Source: Anatilimnocola aggregata
GTDB taxonomy: Bacteria; Planctomycetota; Planctomycetia; Pirellulales; Pirellulaceae
NCBI RefSeq assembly: GCF_007747655.1
Contig: NZ_CP036274.1
Span: 4,836,001-4,900,000, forward strand
Direction of reading: 5' to 3'
Length of the DNA stretch: 64,000 bases
This document shows, one piece after another, positions 45,815 through 54,300 of the stretch (positions are counted from its first letter, which is position 1; every line of letters begins with the position of its first letter). The notes under the pieces are model-generated. The model did no database searches, had not been told where the DNA came from, and saw only the letters and a program-made list of their open reading frames with translations. Position numbers and translations under genes: made by a program.

Positions 45815-46135
45815 GCGTGCAGCACATTCAAGTCATTCAGCGGCAACGAATTGCGCTCTTTTTCTAATTCCAAAAACATCCTCTTTGTTGATAAACCCCG
45901 TTGCTGAATCTCGTTGTTGAACTTCTGGGGCTCGTCTCGCTGCGATTGGTGCTTGCCAACAAAACCAAAAAAATGGGCCCTCCAAGCGGCGCGAACCGCT
46001 CCCGCCCCGCAAGTACGCATCTTCCACCAGGTTGCCAATCAGCCGCTTTTATCTCTAAGTAGTGACCACTTGTCAAGCAGGTGCTGCCGATATTTTTCGG
46101 TCGGCTCCAACGGGAGAATCGGCAATCACTCGTCC
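45815..46135. other. Intergenic stretch with a TTTATCAAC inverted repeat
   Basis: About 320 bases between the SHOCT gene's terminator and the ceramidase-like gene, with no supported gene. The 13-bp sequence GGGGTTTATCAAC at 45791-45803 recurs exactly inverted at 45887-45899 (GTTGATAAACCCC), 83 bases apart. Confidence 0.5.
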
Positions 46136-47554
46136 TTACGGCCGAACTTGCTTCACCAGCTTGCGTACCGAGGCCACGATCCGGTCTTCGACATCTCCGG
46201 CCCAGCGAAAAGCGGGGCGTCCGTATTCATACAGATTCGCGCCGCCTTCGTAGCCCCCTTCTTCCCAAACGCGGCGAGACGGAATGTAGGAAATCATGTC
46301 GTCGGTATAACCGCAGACCCAAGTCCCGGGGCCAAACTCCCGCTTAAAACGGAGGGCATAGTCGACAACGGTTTCTGCTCCCTGCCCAATCACGAGCATT
46401 TCGCTACCGAGTTGCCAGGCATGAATTGGGTAAGGATAGGTCGTCGCAAACTTCTCGCCACCATCTAGCTTCTGCAGCATTCTGGCCGCCCAACGGGCGC
46501 GGATGGCATTGCCATCTTGGAGCAGCGGATGCAAATCCTCGCGTGAGACGGCCTTTAGATACGGCAAGTCAATCAGCTCGAAGGCCGTGCGCAGCTTGGG
46601 CGAAACGGACTTAAGCGGCAACTTCAATGCCTCTTCGACTCCCACTGCTAACAGGTGACCATACTTCTGGCACAGTTCGACGCTGCGGCGGGGCAGAGGA
46701 TTCTGATCGCCTCCACAAGTATTCACGAACATCGCCGTCGCACCCGGATGATTCGCTTCGATTTCGAGCTGAGCAAAGCCTGGATAGTCTCCGCACCATT
46801 TCAGAAAGTTCAAAGTCGTCGGATGGCAAGCATAGCCAAAGAGGATTGCCTCGATGTGGCCGCTGGCGCCCGTCACGGTCATCACGGGCACGCTGTGATC
46901 GACCGGACCTACGAGCGGTGTGCCTTGGGCAATGAGGGCCGGCACTTCTGCTTCGCGGTTGTTCCGCCTGTTCACGGCAAAAGTGGCCCGCCCCTCTCCA
47001 GTCTGCAGCTTGGCGGGTTTCAGCTTGCCCAGCGCCTCGCCCACCAGGGCGACGACATTTTTCACCATCAGCGAGGTGTATTCATTGACTAGTTCGACTT
47101 GCTCAGGTTCGACCGGGTAATAGTCCACCAAATCGTCGCCGAGTCGCGGGCCGCAGTGATTGTGCGAGAACGTGAACATCACCTGTTCGCGATCCAAGCC
47201 GAACTCCTTCTTGATTTGCTCAAAAGCCCGATCACTCATTCCTTTGGGCACGCCCTGAAAATCGCTGGTGATGAGTACCGCGCGATGACCACGAGCATCT
47301 TCAAGCGCGAGGGCTTTCATCCACAGGTCGTGCAACTTGCCAGCGGGCACTCGCTTCGTTCCATAGCCGGCAAGCCAGACGGCCTTTTCCGGCGTGATGA
47401 CAGATTTTGCGACTCCAGCCTTCCAAGTTGTTTCCTCGACTCCTTCGGCTAGGGCCATCGCCGGCAGCCCGCCGGAGGTTGAGATTGCTGATGCCACAGC
47501 CGTGGCGCTGAGTACTTGATTGAGAAAGCCGCGGCGCGAGTTGGGCGAAATCAT
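46136..47554 (-). CDS. Neutral/alkaline ceramidase-like hydrolase (Tat-exported)
   Basis: The 472-residue protein has a twin-arginine-type start (SRRGFLNQV) and the neutral/alkaline ceramidase N-terminal domain: KAGVAKSVITPEKAVWLAGYG, ITSDFQG, FTFSHNHCGPRLG, and FGYACHPTTLNF, where His and Asn/Glu residues coordinate zinc in the family. Later NTCGGDQNPLPRR and LGSEMLVIGQGAETVVDYALR are also typical. It could act on ceramide or another amide in the periplasm. The second, immunoglobulin-like domain of long ceramidases is missing, so substrate range may differ. A Kelch-like gene lies directly upstream on the same strand. Confidence 0.86.
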   Translation of the reverse strand: MISPNSRRGFLNQVLSATAVASAISTSGGLPAMALAEGVEETTWKAGVAKSVITPEKAVWLAGYGTKRVPAGKLHDLWMKALALEDARGHRAVLITSDFQGVPKGMSDRAFEQIKKEFGLDREQVMFTFSHNHCGPRLGDDLVDYYPVEPEQVELVNEYTSLMVKNVVALVGEALGKLKPAKLQTGEGRATFAVNRRNNREAEVPALIAQGTPLVGPVDHSVPVMTVTGASGHIEAILFGYACHPTTLNFLKWCGDYPGFAQLEIEANHPGATAMFVNTCGGDQNPLPRRSVELCQKYGHLLAVGVEEALKLPLKSVSPKLRTAFELIDLPYLKAVSREDLHPLLQDGNAIRARWAARMLQKLDGGEKFATTYPYPIHAWQLGSEMLVIGQGAETVVDYALRFKREFGPGTWVCGYTDDMISYIPSRRVWEEGGYEGGANLYEYGRPAFRWAGDVEDRIVASVRKLVKQVRP

Positions 47555-47602
47555 TTTGAACTCCTGGTAGGTCGCAGCAGCGGCGATGGGCAGCGATCAG
47601 CG

Positions 47603-48607
47603 CTACTCTCCCGACCAATTGCGGGGCAATTCGAGTGACCAGACCTCACTACTCAGCGGCTGGGCATGACCACCAGCAACCCACAGCTTGTCTTGAAACA
47701 CATAGGCGCTATGTTCGTGCCGTTCCTTCCACTTGGCCTCGGTCTTCAGTTCTTTCCAGACTTGGCCATCGCGCGAATACCAGGCGTCGCCCCAGTTCTT
47801 ACTGGGATTGTTCGACCAACCACCCAGCACCCACATGTGATCGCGATAGACGGCGGTCGAAAACCAAAGCCGCGGCGACCACTCGGCTGCCTCGGTAACT
47901 TTTGTCCATTTGATTCCATCCTCGGAAGACCACACGTCGTTCGTAGCGTGATACTTGGGAACGTAATTGCCACCGCCGAAGACATACATCTTGTTCCCCA
48001 GTACCACAGCCTGGTGATAGGCCCGCGGTGACCAGCCCGCATCGGCTGTCGCCTGCTTCCAGTCCTTGCCATTCGTCGAATACCAGACGTCGTTCTTCAA
48101 GCTCTTGTCATCGCCAAAGTAGTAATTCTCCGTGCCGCCGAGAATCCACATCTTCCCTTGAAACACGACGGAAGCAGCCGCAATTCGCGGAGTCCACCCC
48201 GCAGCTTCTGTCGCTTGTTCCCACTGGATGCCGTCGGCCGAAGACCAGACTTGACTGCTGGCCGAATGGCCAGGCAAGCGTCCATTGTGCCAGCCACCCA
48301 TGAACCACATGCGATCGCCGAACACCAGCGTCATCGGCAGGTCGCTATGTTTCCATGGTGCATCTTTCGCGACGAGCTTCCAGTTTTTGCCGTCGGTCGA
48401 ACTCCACACATCCCGCGGCGGCTCGGCGAACGAATTGAACCAGCCACCGAGCAGCCACAACTGATCTTTGAAAACAACTTCGCCCTGAGAATCACGAGGT
48501 TGCCAGCCCGCGCGATCGGTGACCTTGACCCAAGACAGTGGTTCAGCGCCGCTGACTGACGACGTATAGGCCAGCAAACAAACAATCGGCAGAAACGTTC
48601 GCGCCAT
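47603..48607 (-). CDS. Secreted Kelch/beta-propeller protein
   Basis: A 334-residue protein with a signal peptide (MARTFLPIVCLLAYTSSVSG) and six or so propeller blades of about 45-50 residues. Each has a glycine pair and a WSSxDG tail: FKDQLWLLGGW..VWSSTDGKNW, FGDRMWFMGGWH..VWSSADGIQW, FQGKMWILGG..VWYSTNGKDW, LGNKMYVFGG..VWSSEDGIKW, YRDHMWVLGGW..AWYSRDGQVW. Such proteins usually bind ligands or other proteins; no catalytic site is seen. An upstream ATG at 48628 is possible. It is 48 bases upstream of the ceramidase-like gene and may be co-transcribed. Confidence 0.83.
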   Translation of the reverse strand: MARTFLPIVCLLAYTSSVSGAEPLSWVKVTDRAGWQPRDSQGEVVFKDQLWLLGGWFNSFAEPPRDVWSSTDGKNWKLVAKDAPWKHSDLPMTLVFGDRMWFMGGWHNGRLPGHSASSQVWSSADGIQWEQATEAAGWTPRIAAASVVFQGKMWILGGTENYYFGDDKSLKNDVWYSTNGKDWKQATADAGWSPRAYHQAVVLGNKMYVFGGGNYVPKYHATNDVWSSEDGIKWTKVTEAAEWSPRLWFSTAVYRDHMWVLGGWSNNPSKNWGDAWYSRDGQVWKELKTEAKWKERHEHSAYVFQDKLWVAGGHAQPLSSEVWSLELPRNWSGE

Positions 48608-48920
48608 CTCAGCAGCCCTCGGTACCATGAGTATTGCCACGCGTGAACATATCCGCCGGCAATTCACGTCGCTAGCTCGTGGTCTCGAATCATTGTGTGC
48701 CAGGGGAATGGTAGACGCAGGCGAGAACGCGTTGGTAACATAGCGAGTTACTCGCACCGGCTTCCTGCGCCAATCGTCTCGCCCGGGCCGCCCTCTCCCG
48801 ACGTTGTTAACTCCCTGCTGGCTCGAGCTGAACGTCTGTTGCAGTTGCGGAGGGGATACGTTCGCGGCGACAAGCAGCATTTACTCTACGGCGATCATCA
48901 CCCTCATTAAGGTCTCTGCC
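48608..48920. other. Intergenic stretch, no supported gene
   Basis: About 310 bases between the divergent Kelch-like and esterase genes. I see no gene here; it must hold both promoters, but I could not define them. Confidence 0.45.
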
Positions 48921-50171
48921 ATGCGGCTCTGGTTGTTAGCAGTTGTTGGCCTGAGTCTCTCCTGGCTCGCAGAGTTGCGGGCTGCAGAGAAGGGGCATCA
49001 GAAGCAAGTTGCGGTCCAAGCCGCGACGCGCATCGACTGGGTCTTCGCGGTGGCCAATCAAAGTCCCGCGACTCCGCCCGCCGACTGGTTGCCAAAGTAT
49101 GACTCTACGCAGCAGAAGTACGAGCTGTTCGTTCCGCAGAAGTTCGACTCGGCGAAGCCCGCGCCGCTGATTCTGTTCATCTCGCCAAGCAAGCAACCAA
49201 CCGGACTCGCGCAGTGGCGAGCCGTTTGCGAAGCGCATGGTGCAATTTTCGCCAGCCCCTACAACGCGGGCAACGAGTGTGATACCCGCGAGCGCGTGCG
49301 GATTGTCCTCGATGTGCTCGACGATGTCCGCCGTCGCTACAAGATCGATCCCGACCGCACTTACCTGGGTGGCTTCTCCGGGGGCGGCCGCATTGCCTGT
49401 GCCATTGCTTTCTCGCTGCCCGAGTATTTCGGTGGCGTGATTCCCGTGTGTGCGGCCGGCGAACTGCGCGATGAATCGTGGCTGCGGCAACGCGTGCAAG
49501 CGCGACTGAGCGTGGCACATCTCACTGGCGAGACCGACTTCAATCGAGGTGAGATCGAGCGGTTTCGGGCCCCCCTGCTGGCCGATGTCGGCGTGCGGAG
49601 CAAAACTTGGATGGTCGATGGCCTCGGGCACAGCATCCCCGGTGCGAAACATCTGGACGCAGCCTATCGCTGGCTCGACGAAGGGTTGCCAGCCCGCCAG
49701 AAGTTCGCCCAAGACTTTCCCGCCAGTCGCGCCAACAGCGAGTCGGCATTCGGTCGCGCAGAGCTTGCCCAAGCGCTCGCCAAGGAAGCTAAGCAACGAA
49801 TGACAGACCCGCGCACGACTTACTCAGGTCTAATGCAGTACAAGGGCATCCTCGATCGTTGGCCCGATTTGCCGACAGCCCAAGCTGCCAAGACGATCCT
49901 GCTCGACGCGGAGCAAGCAAACCCCAAGACTTGGGAAGCCGACGATATCGCTGAACAGCGATTGTTCCTGATATCGCGGGCGCGACGACTATCCGCTTAC
50001 GCGCTTGGTCCACTCTCGCCGCAATACGTTGGGCAAAGAAAGCAGATGGCCGAGTCTGCTCTGCAACTTTGGAACCTGATCGTGGCGGACGGTCAGGACG
50101 CCCAGGCAATTGCCGAGGCCAAGGCCACAATTCCCAAGCTGCAGGAGCTTCCGGCAACCACCAAGCCGTAA
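48921..50171 (+). CDS. Secreted alpha/beta-hydrolase with esterase motif
   Basis: The 416-residue product has a signal peptide (MRLWLLAVVGLSLSWLAELRAA), an alpha/beta-hydrolase core with YELFVPQKFD..PLILFISPS, YLGGFSGGGRIACAIAF (nucleophile Ser153), a likely Asp in HLTGETDFNRGE and a His in DGLGHSIPGA, resembling PHB depolymerase/feruloyl-esterase types. The last 150 residues (from about 265) form a helical domain without a recognised family. The start at 48921 leads straight to the signal peptide. Substrate unknown. Confidence 0.83.
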   Translation: MRLWLLAVVGLSLSWLAELRAAEKGHQKQVAVQAATRIDWVFAVANQSPATPPADWLPKYDSTQQKYELFVPQKFDSAKPAPLILFISPSKQPTGLAQWRAVCEAHGAIFASPYNAGNECDTRERVRIVLDVLDDVRRRYKIDPDRTYLGGFSGGGRIACAIAFSLPEYFGGVIPVCAAGELRDESWLRQRVQARLSVAHLTGETDFNRGEIERFRAPLLADVGVRSKTWMVDGLGHSIPGAKHLDAAYRWLDEGLPARQKFAQDFPASRANSESAFGRAELAQALAKEAKQRMTDPRTTYSGLMQYKGILDRWPDLPTAQAAKTILLDAEQANPKTWEADDIAEQRLFLISRARRLSAYALGPLSPQYVGQRKQMAESALQLWNLIVADGQDAQAIAEAKATIPKLQELPATTKP

Positions 50172-50434
50172 CAAGCTCGCGACTTTATTCATTCCGTGTC
50201 GGTTCTAAACCAACATCAATAAAAACGTCCGACCATTCGAAGGTGTGGTCACCCCTCTGAGAGAAACGCATGTCCCGCTTCTCTGATACCCCCAACAAAT
50301 ACGATCAAACCGGAAGAGCCCGAACTTGGTGGCAACCTGACACGCGATTGAAAATAGCCGTCGGCACGGTACCCTCGATTACGATTCGAGGCGATGCCCG
50401 TTCACTGAATCAGTCGCTAGCAACTACGCAATAC

Positions 50435-50857
50435 TCAATTCCTGAGTGCCGCAAAGCGAGACTGAAACGCCTGTGCTCGAGTGAGCACGTTGCGCACGCT
50501 TTGGCTGAGTATTCGACTATCCAAGGCTTGCTTTGCGAGATAGTCGTCCGCTCCGGCCGTAATCAGCAGGGCAGCAATTTCGTTCGTCGCCGTGCCAGAG
50601 ACCGCGATAATGGGCACGAGTGAATCATACTGACGGATGCGGCTGAGGCAGTTCACTCCATTCCCTTGCGTGAGATTAAAGTCCAGGATCACCAATTCAA
50701 AGCTCCCTGCGATAAAGAGCCGTATCGCCTCGTCTTCGGAAGCAGCTCGGGCGGTCTCGAATCGATAATCGTGCATCGTCGCCAATTGACGAGCAATCCA
50801 GGCTTGTTGGATGCGATCGTCTTCTACGTGCAACAAGCGAATAACATTCAGAGTCAT
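50435..50857 (-). CDS. Single-domain response regulator
   Basis: A 140-residue receiver-only protein: acidic pocket HVEDDR (residues 10-15, Asp13/Asp14), phospho-acceptor Asp59 in LVILDFNLTQGNG, Ser87 in IIAVSGTA and Lys109 in YLAKQ. No output domain. It lies 10 bases downstream of a truncated CpaE/MinD-like ATPase gene on the same strand, so it was once probably the second gene of that operon. Its current expression is uncertain because the IS element removed the upstream part. Confidence 0.88.
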   Translation of the reverse strand: MTLNVIRLLHVEDDRIQQAWIARQLATMHDYRFETARAASEDEAIRLFIAGSFELVILDFNLTQGNGVNCLSRIRQYDSLVPIIAVSGTATNEIAALLITAGADDYLAKQALDSRILSQSVRNVLTRAQAFQSRFAALRN

Positions 50858-50867
50858 GTTTCGTCCT

Positions 50868-51211
50868 TTAGGTAAATGACAAGGCGCGGCCTAACCGATC
50901 CAAGAGTGATGTGTTCTTACTGGCTGGCTGAATGGTCGGCTCTAGTTTCACAATGAGGGCATCGATGTCGGCCAAAACCGCACTATCGCGAGATGACAAC
51001 GACAAAGCCTTGCCGCAGTTCATCGAGTTGCTCACGGTTGGGTCGTTGGCCAACGTATGAAGCTCGCACCCTGGCAGCAACTCGCGAATTCGATCGACGT
51101 GAATGCCGCCATTGTTGTGCTTGTAACGATTGATGACGACGATCGGACGACGCTGTCCTAATGTTGCACACACCATTTGTGCGCCACGCAGAGACGCAAC
51201 CGTTTGGTCTG
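50868..51211 (-). pseudogene. CpaE/MinD-like ATPase, C-terminal remnant cut by IS element
   Basis: Reading from the IS edge (51211) leftwards, an open frame gives DQTVASLRGAQMVCATLG, RRPIVVINRYKHNNGGIHVD, LANDPTVSNSMNCGKALSL and ends RLGRALSFT at 50868. This is the C-terminal half of a CpaE/TadZ-type deviant ParA/MinD ATPase, used in pilus placement or cell polarity. The Walker A and switch regions are missing: the element's left repeat begins at 51212 and no matching N-terminal half is seen beyond 53840. An ATG at 51176 could give a 102-residue product but it would lack nucleotide binding. Confidence 0.84.
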
Positions 51212-51246
51212 TGTAAACGACGGTCGAATAGTGCAGCGCGCGGCGG
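51212..51246. repeat. Left terminal inverted repeat of the IS21 element
   Basis: 35 bases, TGTAAACGACGGTCGAATAG onward, exact reverse complement of 53806-53840. A degenerate second copy (51244-51262, CGGTTGAAAAGTGTGGCGC) follows, as in the multiple terminal repeats of IS21. Confidence 0.95.
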
Positions 51247-51315
51247 TTGAAAAGTGTGGCGCTGAGGTGGGGAAGGGTCTCAGTCTAAATCAGGGTGTTG
51301 GGGCATTCCAGTAAG

Positions 51316-51345
51316 AATCCTTCCTCCTCCGGAGGAGGAAGGATT
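51316..51345. repeat. 30-bp perfect palindrome inside the IS element
   Basis: AATCCTTCCTCCTCC followed directly by its reverse complement, with no spacer, lying between the left repeat and the istB stop. No T-run follows on the minus strand, so it does not look like an ordinary terminator. Confidence 0.9.
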
Positions 51346-51364
51346 GCGACGGTTGTAACGACGG

Positions 51365-52186
51365 CTAGGATTCTGCCGTTTCATCGGCGGGTGACAAGGA
51401 TGAGGTCGCCGGTTTCGGGCGCGATCCTTTGCGGCGGCGCCGCGCGTCTTGCAAGCGATAACTTTCGCCGGTCGATTCGAGGATGTGGCAGCGGTGTGTC
51501 AGCCGATCGAGCACGGCGCCGGTCAGGCGCTCGCTGCCCAGGACTTCGGTCCATTGCTCGAACGGCAGATTGGTGGTCACGATCAACGATTGGCGTTCGT
51601 AAGCGCTACTGATGACCTCGAAGAGCAACTCCGCGCCCAGCTTACTGGCGGGGACGTAACCCAGCTCATCGAGGATCAGCAGATCGAACTTGGCTAGTGA
51701 CGACTTCATCCGCAGCAGCGTCCGTTCTTCTCGGGCTTCCATAAGTTGCGTGATCAGTTCCGTCACGCGGCAGAAGCGGACCCGTTTGCCCCGCTGACAG
51801 GCGGCAATGCCAAGCGCGATGGCCAGGTGCGTCTTCCCCGTGCCCGGATGCCCGAGAAAGATCACCGACTCGCGGCGTTCCACGAACTCGCACCGCAGTA
51901 GTTCTGCCACCAGCACGCGATTGAGCGAGGGCTGGGCGGCGAAGTCGAAATCACCAGGCGATTTCAGGTTGGGAAAGCGCGCTGACTTGAGCCGCCGCTC
52001 GCTGGCACGCTTCTCACGGTTGAGTAACTCCAGCTCACACAGTTGCAGCAGAAAGCCCAGATGATCGACGTTCTCCGTCGCACACCGCTGGGCCGTTTTC
52101 TCGCAGCCCTCCAGGAACGACGGCAACCGTAGGGCCTTCAAGTGATGCTTGAGCAGCACCGTGCTTTTGGTTTCGAGAGATTTCAT
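51365..52186 (-). CDS. istB: IS21 helper ATPase
   Basis: IstB is the AAA+ ATPase that helps the IS21 transposase capture target DNA. The 273-residue product has the N-terminal SFLEGCEKTAQRCATENVDHL region, Walker A FLGHPGTGKTHLAIALG and Walker B FDLLILDELGYVPASKLGAELLFEV, then SLIVTTNLPFEQW, sensor region and a basic C-terminus (RRRRKGSRPK). Its ATG overlaps the istA stop (ATGA, 52183-52186), the normal coupling in this family. It appears intact, so the element may still be mobile. Confidence 0.95.
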   Translation of the reverse strand: MKSLETKSTVLLKHHLKALRLPSFLEGCEKTAQRCATENVDHLGFLLQLCELELLNREKRASERRLKSARFPNLKSPGDFDFAAQPSLNRVLVAELLRCEFVERRESVIFLGHPGTGKTHLAIALGIAACQRGKRVRFCRVTELITQLMEAREERTLLRMKSSLAKFDLLILDELGYVPASKLGAELLFEVISSAYERQSLIVTTNLPFEQWTEVLGSERLTGAVLDRLTHRCHILESTGESYRLQDARRRRKGSRPKPATSSLSPADETAES

Positions 52187-53697
52187 AACACACCTCCCGT
52201 CGTCAGCGCGCAGGTCAGTTCACGGTAAGACAGGAGATTGGGAGGAGGGATCGAGTGCGACTGCAGATGCGGATGATTGTCCAGCCGAAACCACCGCGTC
52301 GGCTCTTCCAGTCCCTGCTGCACGAGCAGCCGAATCGCATCGACGGCCAGAACGTCGATCTCCAGTGCCCGCTCAATCGCCGCAGTTAATGCAGCCAGCG
52401 AGATAGTCTCCAGCAGCCGCAAGGTTTTGATGAACTCCCGGCGGCCGTGTGCGCCGCCATCTGCTTCCAGACGCCGCCGGAGGAGATCGAAACAGTCCGG
52501 CAAGCCCCAGTTTTCCAGGGGTTTCGCGAAGTCCAAGCCCCCTGGCTTCCGCTCCAAGAGTGCCAGGTAATGCAGCGGGTTGTAATGGACCTGCTCCTTC
52601 GACCAGTCGCGTGGATGCTGGGCAACCAACTTGTCGTTAACGACCAGCCGAACTTCCTCCAGGCCGCCAATTGCGGTCACTTTCTGATGAGCATACTGCG
52701 TCGGCACCGAGTAATCGTTGCCGTCGAAGCGAACCAAGGAAAGAGAGTTGGCCTGGGCCGGTTCGACTCGCCGCGCTTCAAAGCCCGACTTCGGCAGCGG
52801 CAACAACGCAGCCTGCTCCTCTGCCAACAACGTGGCTTTGTTCGCCGGTTGTCCGCGTAACTGGCGTTCCAGATCTTCACAGCACTGCCGCTCGAGTTCG
52901 GCATTCAGCACTTCCAGGCTGCCGGTCCGTGGTACCGGCACCAGGAAGTTCCGCCGCGCGAAACCGATGAGGTTCTCCGTATGCCCCTTCTCCATCGGCC
53001 GTCGCACCAGGCAGAAGTGATGCTCAAACAGATAATGACTCTGCAGCCGTAGGAACTCACGCGTCGGCGTGTCACCCCGTTTCCCCACGAACCGGGCCAC
53101 AGCAATCCGGCTGTTGTCGTAGCTGATCCGGCGGGGCACGCCGCCGAAGAACTCAAAGGCCCGCTGATGGCCCGCTTGAAACGTCTCGGTGCATTCGCGA
53201 GGAAAGACCTGCACGAAGAACGCGTCGCTGTACGGCAACGACATGACGCAGTACGCGACTTTCGTCGGCATGCCTTGCAGCACCACCTCCGCTTCGCCGA
53301 AGTCGAACTGGGCTTCGCCCGGTTGATGCGACAAGGGTAAGAACACCTCCGCCGTGGTCGTTCGCCACTCCCGCACGACCTCGCCGACCACCGTGATCCC
53401 GCCGGTGTAGCCATGCTCGGCACGCAGGCGGTCGAAGATCCGTTTAGTGGTGTGGCGCTGCTTGCGGGGCGCCGTTTTGTCCTGCTCCAGGATCTCGTGG
53501 ATGATCGGCAGGAACGGATCGAGTTTGGGCCGCTCCCGGGGCAGACGTTGTCGATAACCGGGCGGCTCAGGGTGCTGCAGGATCTTTTCGAGGGTCTGCC
53601 AGTGAAGGGAAAATTCCCTGCAAACCGCTCGTTTGGATTTCTTCTCGGTCAGGACAAGACGACGGATTTCGGTCCAGTTATGCATATCTCGCAGCAT
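52183..53697 (-). CDS. istA: IS21 transposase, DDE type
   Basis: The 504-residue transposase has an N-terminal helix-turn-helix (MHNWTEIRRLVLTEKKSKRA.. near 5-45), then an RNase H-like DDE core with Asp132 (AQFDFGEAEV), Asp194 (ISYDNSRIAV) and Glu241 (KGHTENLIGFARR), followed by the C-terminal beta-barrel domain (LVRFDGNDYSVPTQYAHQ). Length and residues are complete for IstA. An ATG four codons in (53685) is an alternative start. It lies 108 bases from the right repeat. Confidence 0.95.
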   Translation of the reverse strand: MLRDMHNWTEIRRLVLTEKKSKRAVCREFSLHWQTLEKILQHPEPPGYRQRLPRERPKLDPFLPIIHEILEQDKTAPRKQRHTTKRIFDRLRAEHGYTGGITVVGEVVREWRTTTAEVFLPLSHQPGEAQFDFGEAEVVLQGMPTKVAYCVMSLPYSDAFFVQVFPRECTETFQAGHQRAFEFFGGVPRRISYDNSRIAVARFVGKRGDTPTREFLRLQSHYLFEHHFCLVRRPMEKGHTENLIGFARRNFLVPVPRTGSLEVLNAELERQCCEDLERQLRGQPANKATLLAEEQAALLPLPKSGFEARRVEPAQANSLSLVRFDGNDYSVPTQYAHQKVTAIGGLEEVRLVVNDKLVAQHPRDWSKEQVHYNPLHYLALLERKPGGLDFAKPLENWGLPDCFDLLRRRLEADGGAHGRREFIKTLRLLETISLAALTAAIERALEIDVLAVDAIRLLVQQGLEEPTRWFRLDNHPHLQSHSIPPPNLLSYRELTCALTTGGVL

Positions 53698-53805
53698 GGG
53701 CTACGCTCGCGGATCGTAAGGCTTGAGACGCTGGGAAGCCTCAAATCTGCCTTACGGATTCTCACGAGCAGGGCTAGCGCTGCACTTTTCGACCGACCAT
53801 CGGCT

Positions 53806-53840
53806 CCGCCGCGCGCTGCACTATTCGACCGTCGTTTACA
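53806..53840. repeat. Right terminal inverted repeat of the IS21 element
   Basis: 35 bases ending ..TCGTTTACA, exact reverse complement of 51212-51246. A near-identical direct copy of its 19-base core lies just inside at 53777-53795 (one mismatch with 53813-53831). Confidence 0.95.
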
Positions 53841-53890
53841 TTCTTCGGCTGCCCTAACTTTCCCCGGTGCCGTGAAACTATTGCGATGAG

Positions 53891-54106
53891 TTAGCTGCTA
53901 CACAGGGCCGCTTCGAGTCGCGTGATCGACTGGTGCAGAGCAGTGACGGTGTTGGTCGCCCGCTTAAGCCGCGTCATCCAGCGTTTGAGCGACGTCTTCG
54001 CTTTGGCGAGCTTCTCACGTTGCCGGGCCAGACGAGTAGCAATGGCCGGATCAACAACATGTTCAGGGGCAATGGGACGTAGCACGCGTCGTCGAACAGA
54101 ACTCAT
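53891..54106 (-). CDS. Small basic protein downstream of DUF2997, unknown function
   Basis: The 71-residue product has a basic helical C-terminus (RLARQREKLAKAKTSLKRWM..RLKRATNTVTALHQSI) and a starting MSSVRRRVLRPIAPEHVVD. I know no family. Its ATG overlaps the DUF2997 stop (ATGA at 54103-54106), which argues that it is a real, translationally coupled gene of the DUF1257 operon. The IS element begins 50 bases after its stop. Confidence 0.65.
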   Translation of the reverse strand: MSSVRRRVLRPIAPEHVVDPAIATRLARQREKLAKAKTSLKRWMTRLKRATNTVTALHQSITRLEAALCSS

Positions 54107-54300
54107 GCTCGGCCCTCCGTGGCTTGCTGATGCGTGATTGGCTGCGAGAAGAACTCGGCAGTCAGCTGCTCAGATTGTTTCAGACCAAGAGCCTTCTCCA
54201 ACGCTTCAGACGCAGCTTTACATCCGGTGCCGGCGAAACCTTTGGTTTGCACAGTCACTTTACCGTCAGGGGCGACGATAACTTCAATTGTCTTGCTCAA
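54103..54300 (-). CDS. DUF2997 protein
   Basis: A 65-residue protein starting SKTIEVIVAPDGKVTVQTKGFAGTGCKAAS, with FLEKALG-like helix and a short tail, which is the DUF2997 pattern common beside DUF1257 in planctomycetes and cyanobacteria. Its start codon is TTG, overlapping the DUF1257 stop (TTGA at 54297-54300). The role is unknown; the conserved cysteine in GTGCKAA is present. Confidence 0.8.
   Translation of the reverse strand: MSKTIEVIVAPDGKVTVQTKGFAGTGCKAASEALEKALGLKQSEQLTAEFFSQPITHQQATEGRA

Larger units (their letters stand above)
51212..53840 (-). mobile_element. IS21-family insertion sequence
   Basis: A complete-looking 2629-bp element. It has perfect 35-bp terminal inverted repeats (51212-51246 and 53806-53840) beginning TG and ending CA, further subterminal repeats, and two overlapping genes istA and istB on the minus strand. 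The bases flanking the ends (..GGTCTG left, TTCTTC.. right) show no direct repeat, so there is no target-site duplication; an adjacent deletion or recombination between copies is likely. It interrupts the CpaE-like gene on the left and lies 50 bases from a small-protein gene on the right. Confidence 0.95.

Noticed and set aside
45799-46076. Overlapping minus-strand short open frames in the SHOCT/ceramidase gap
   Set aside because: Composition is not protein-like and the frames compete with each other; no ribosome site.
50270-50623. Open frame beginning ATG at 50270 (117 codons)
   Set aside because: It runs antisense into the response-regulator gene and shows no family or signal; overlap makes it unlikely.
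51316-51345. Terminator for istB
   Set aside because: No T-run follows on the minus strand, and the palindrome has no loop.
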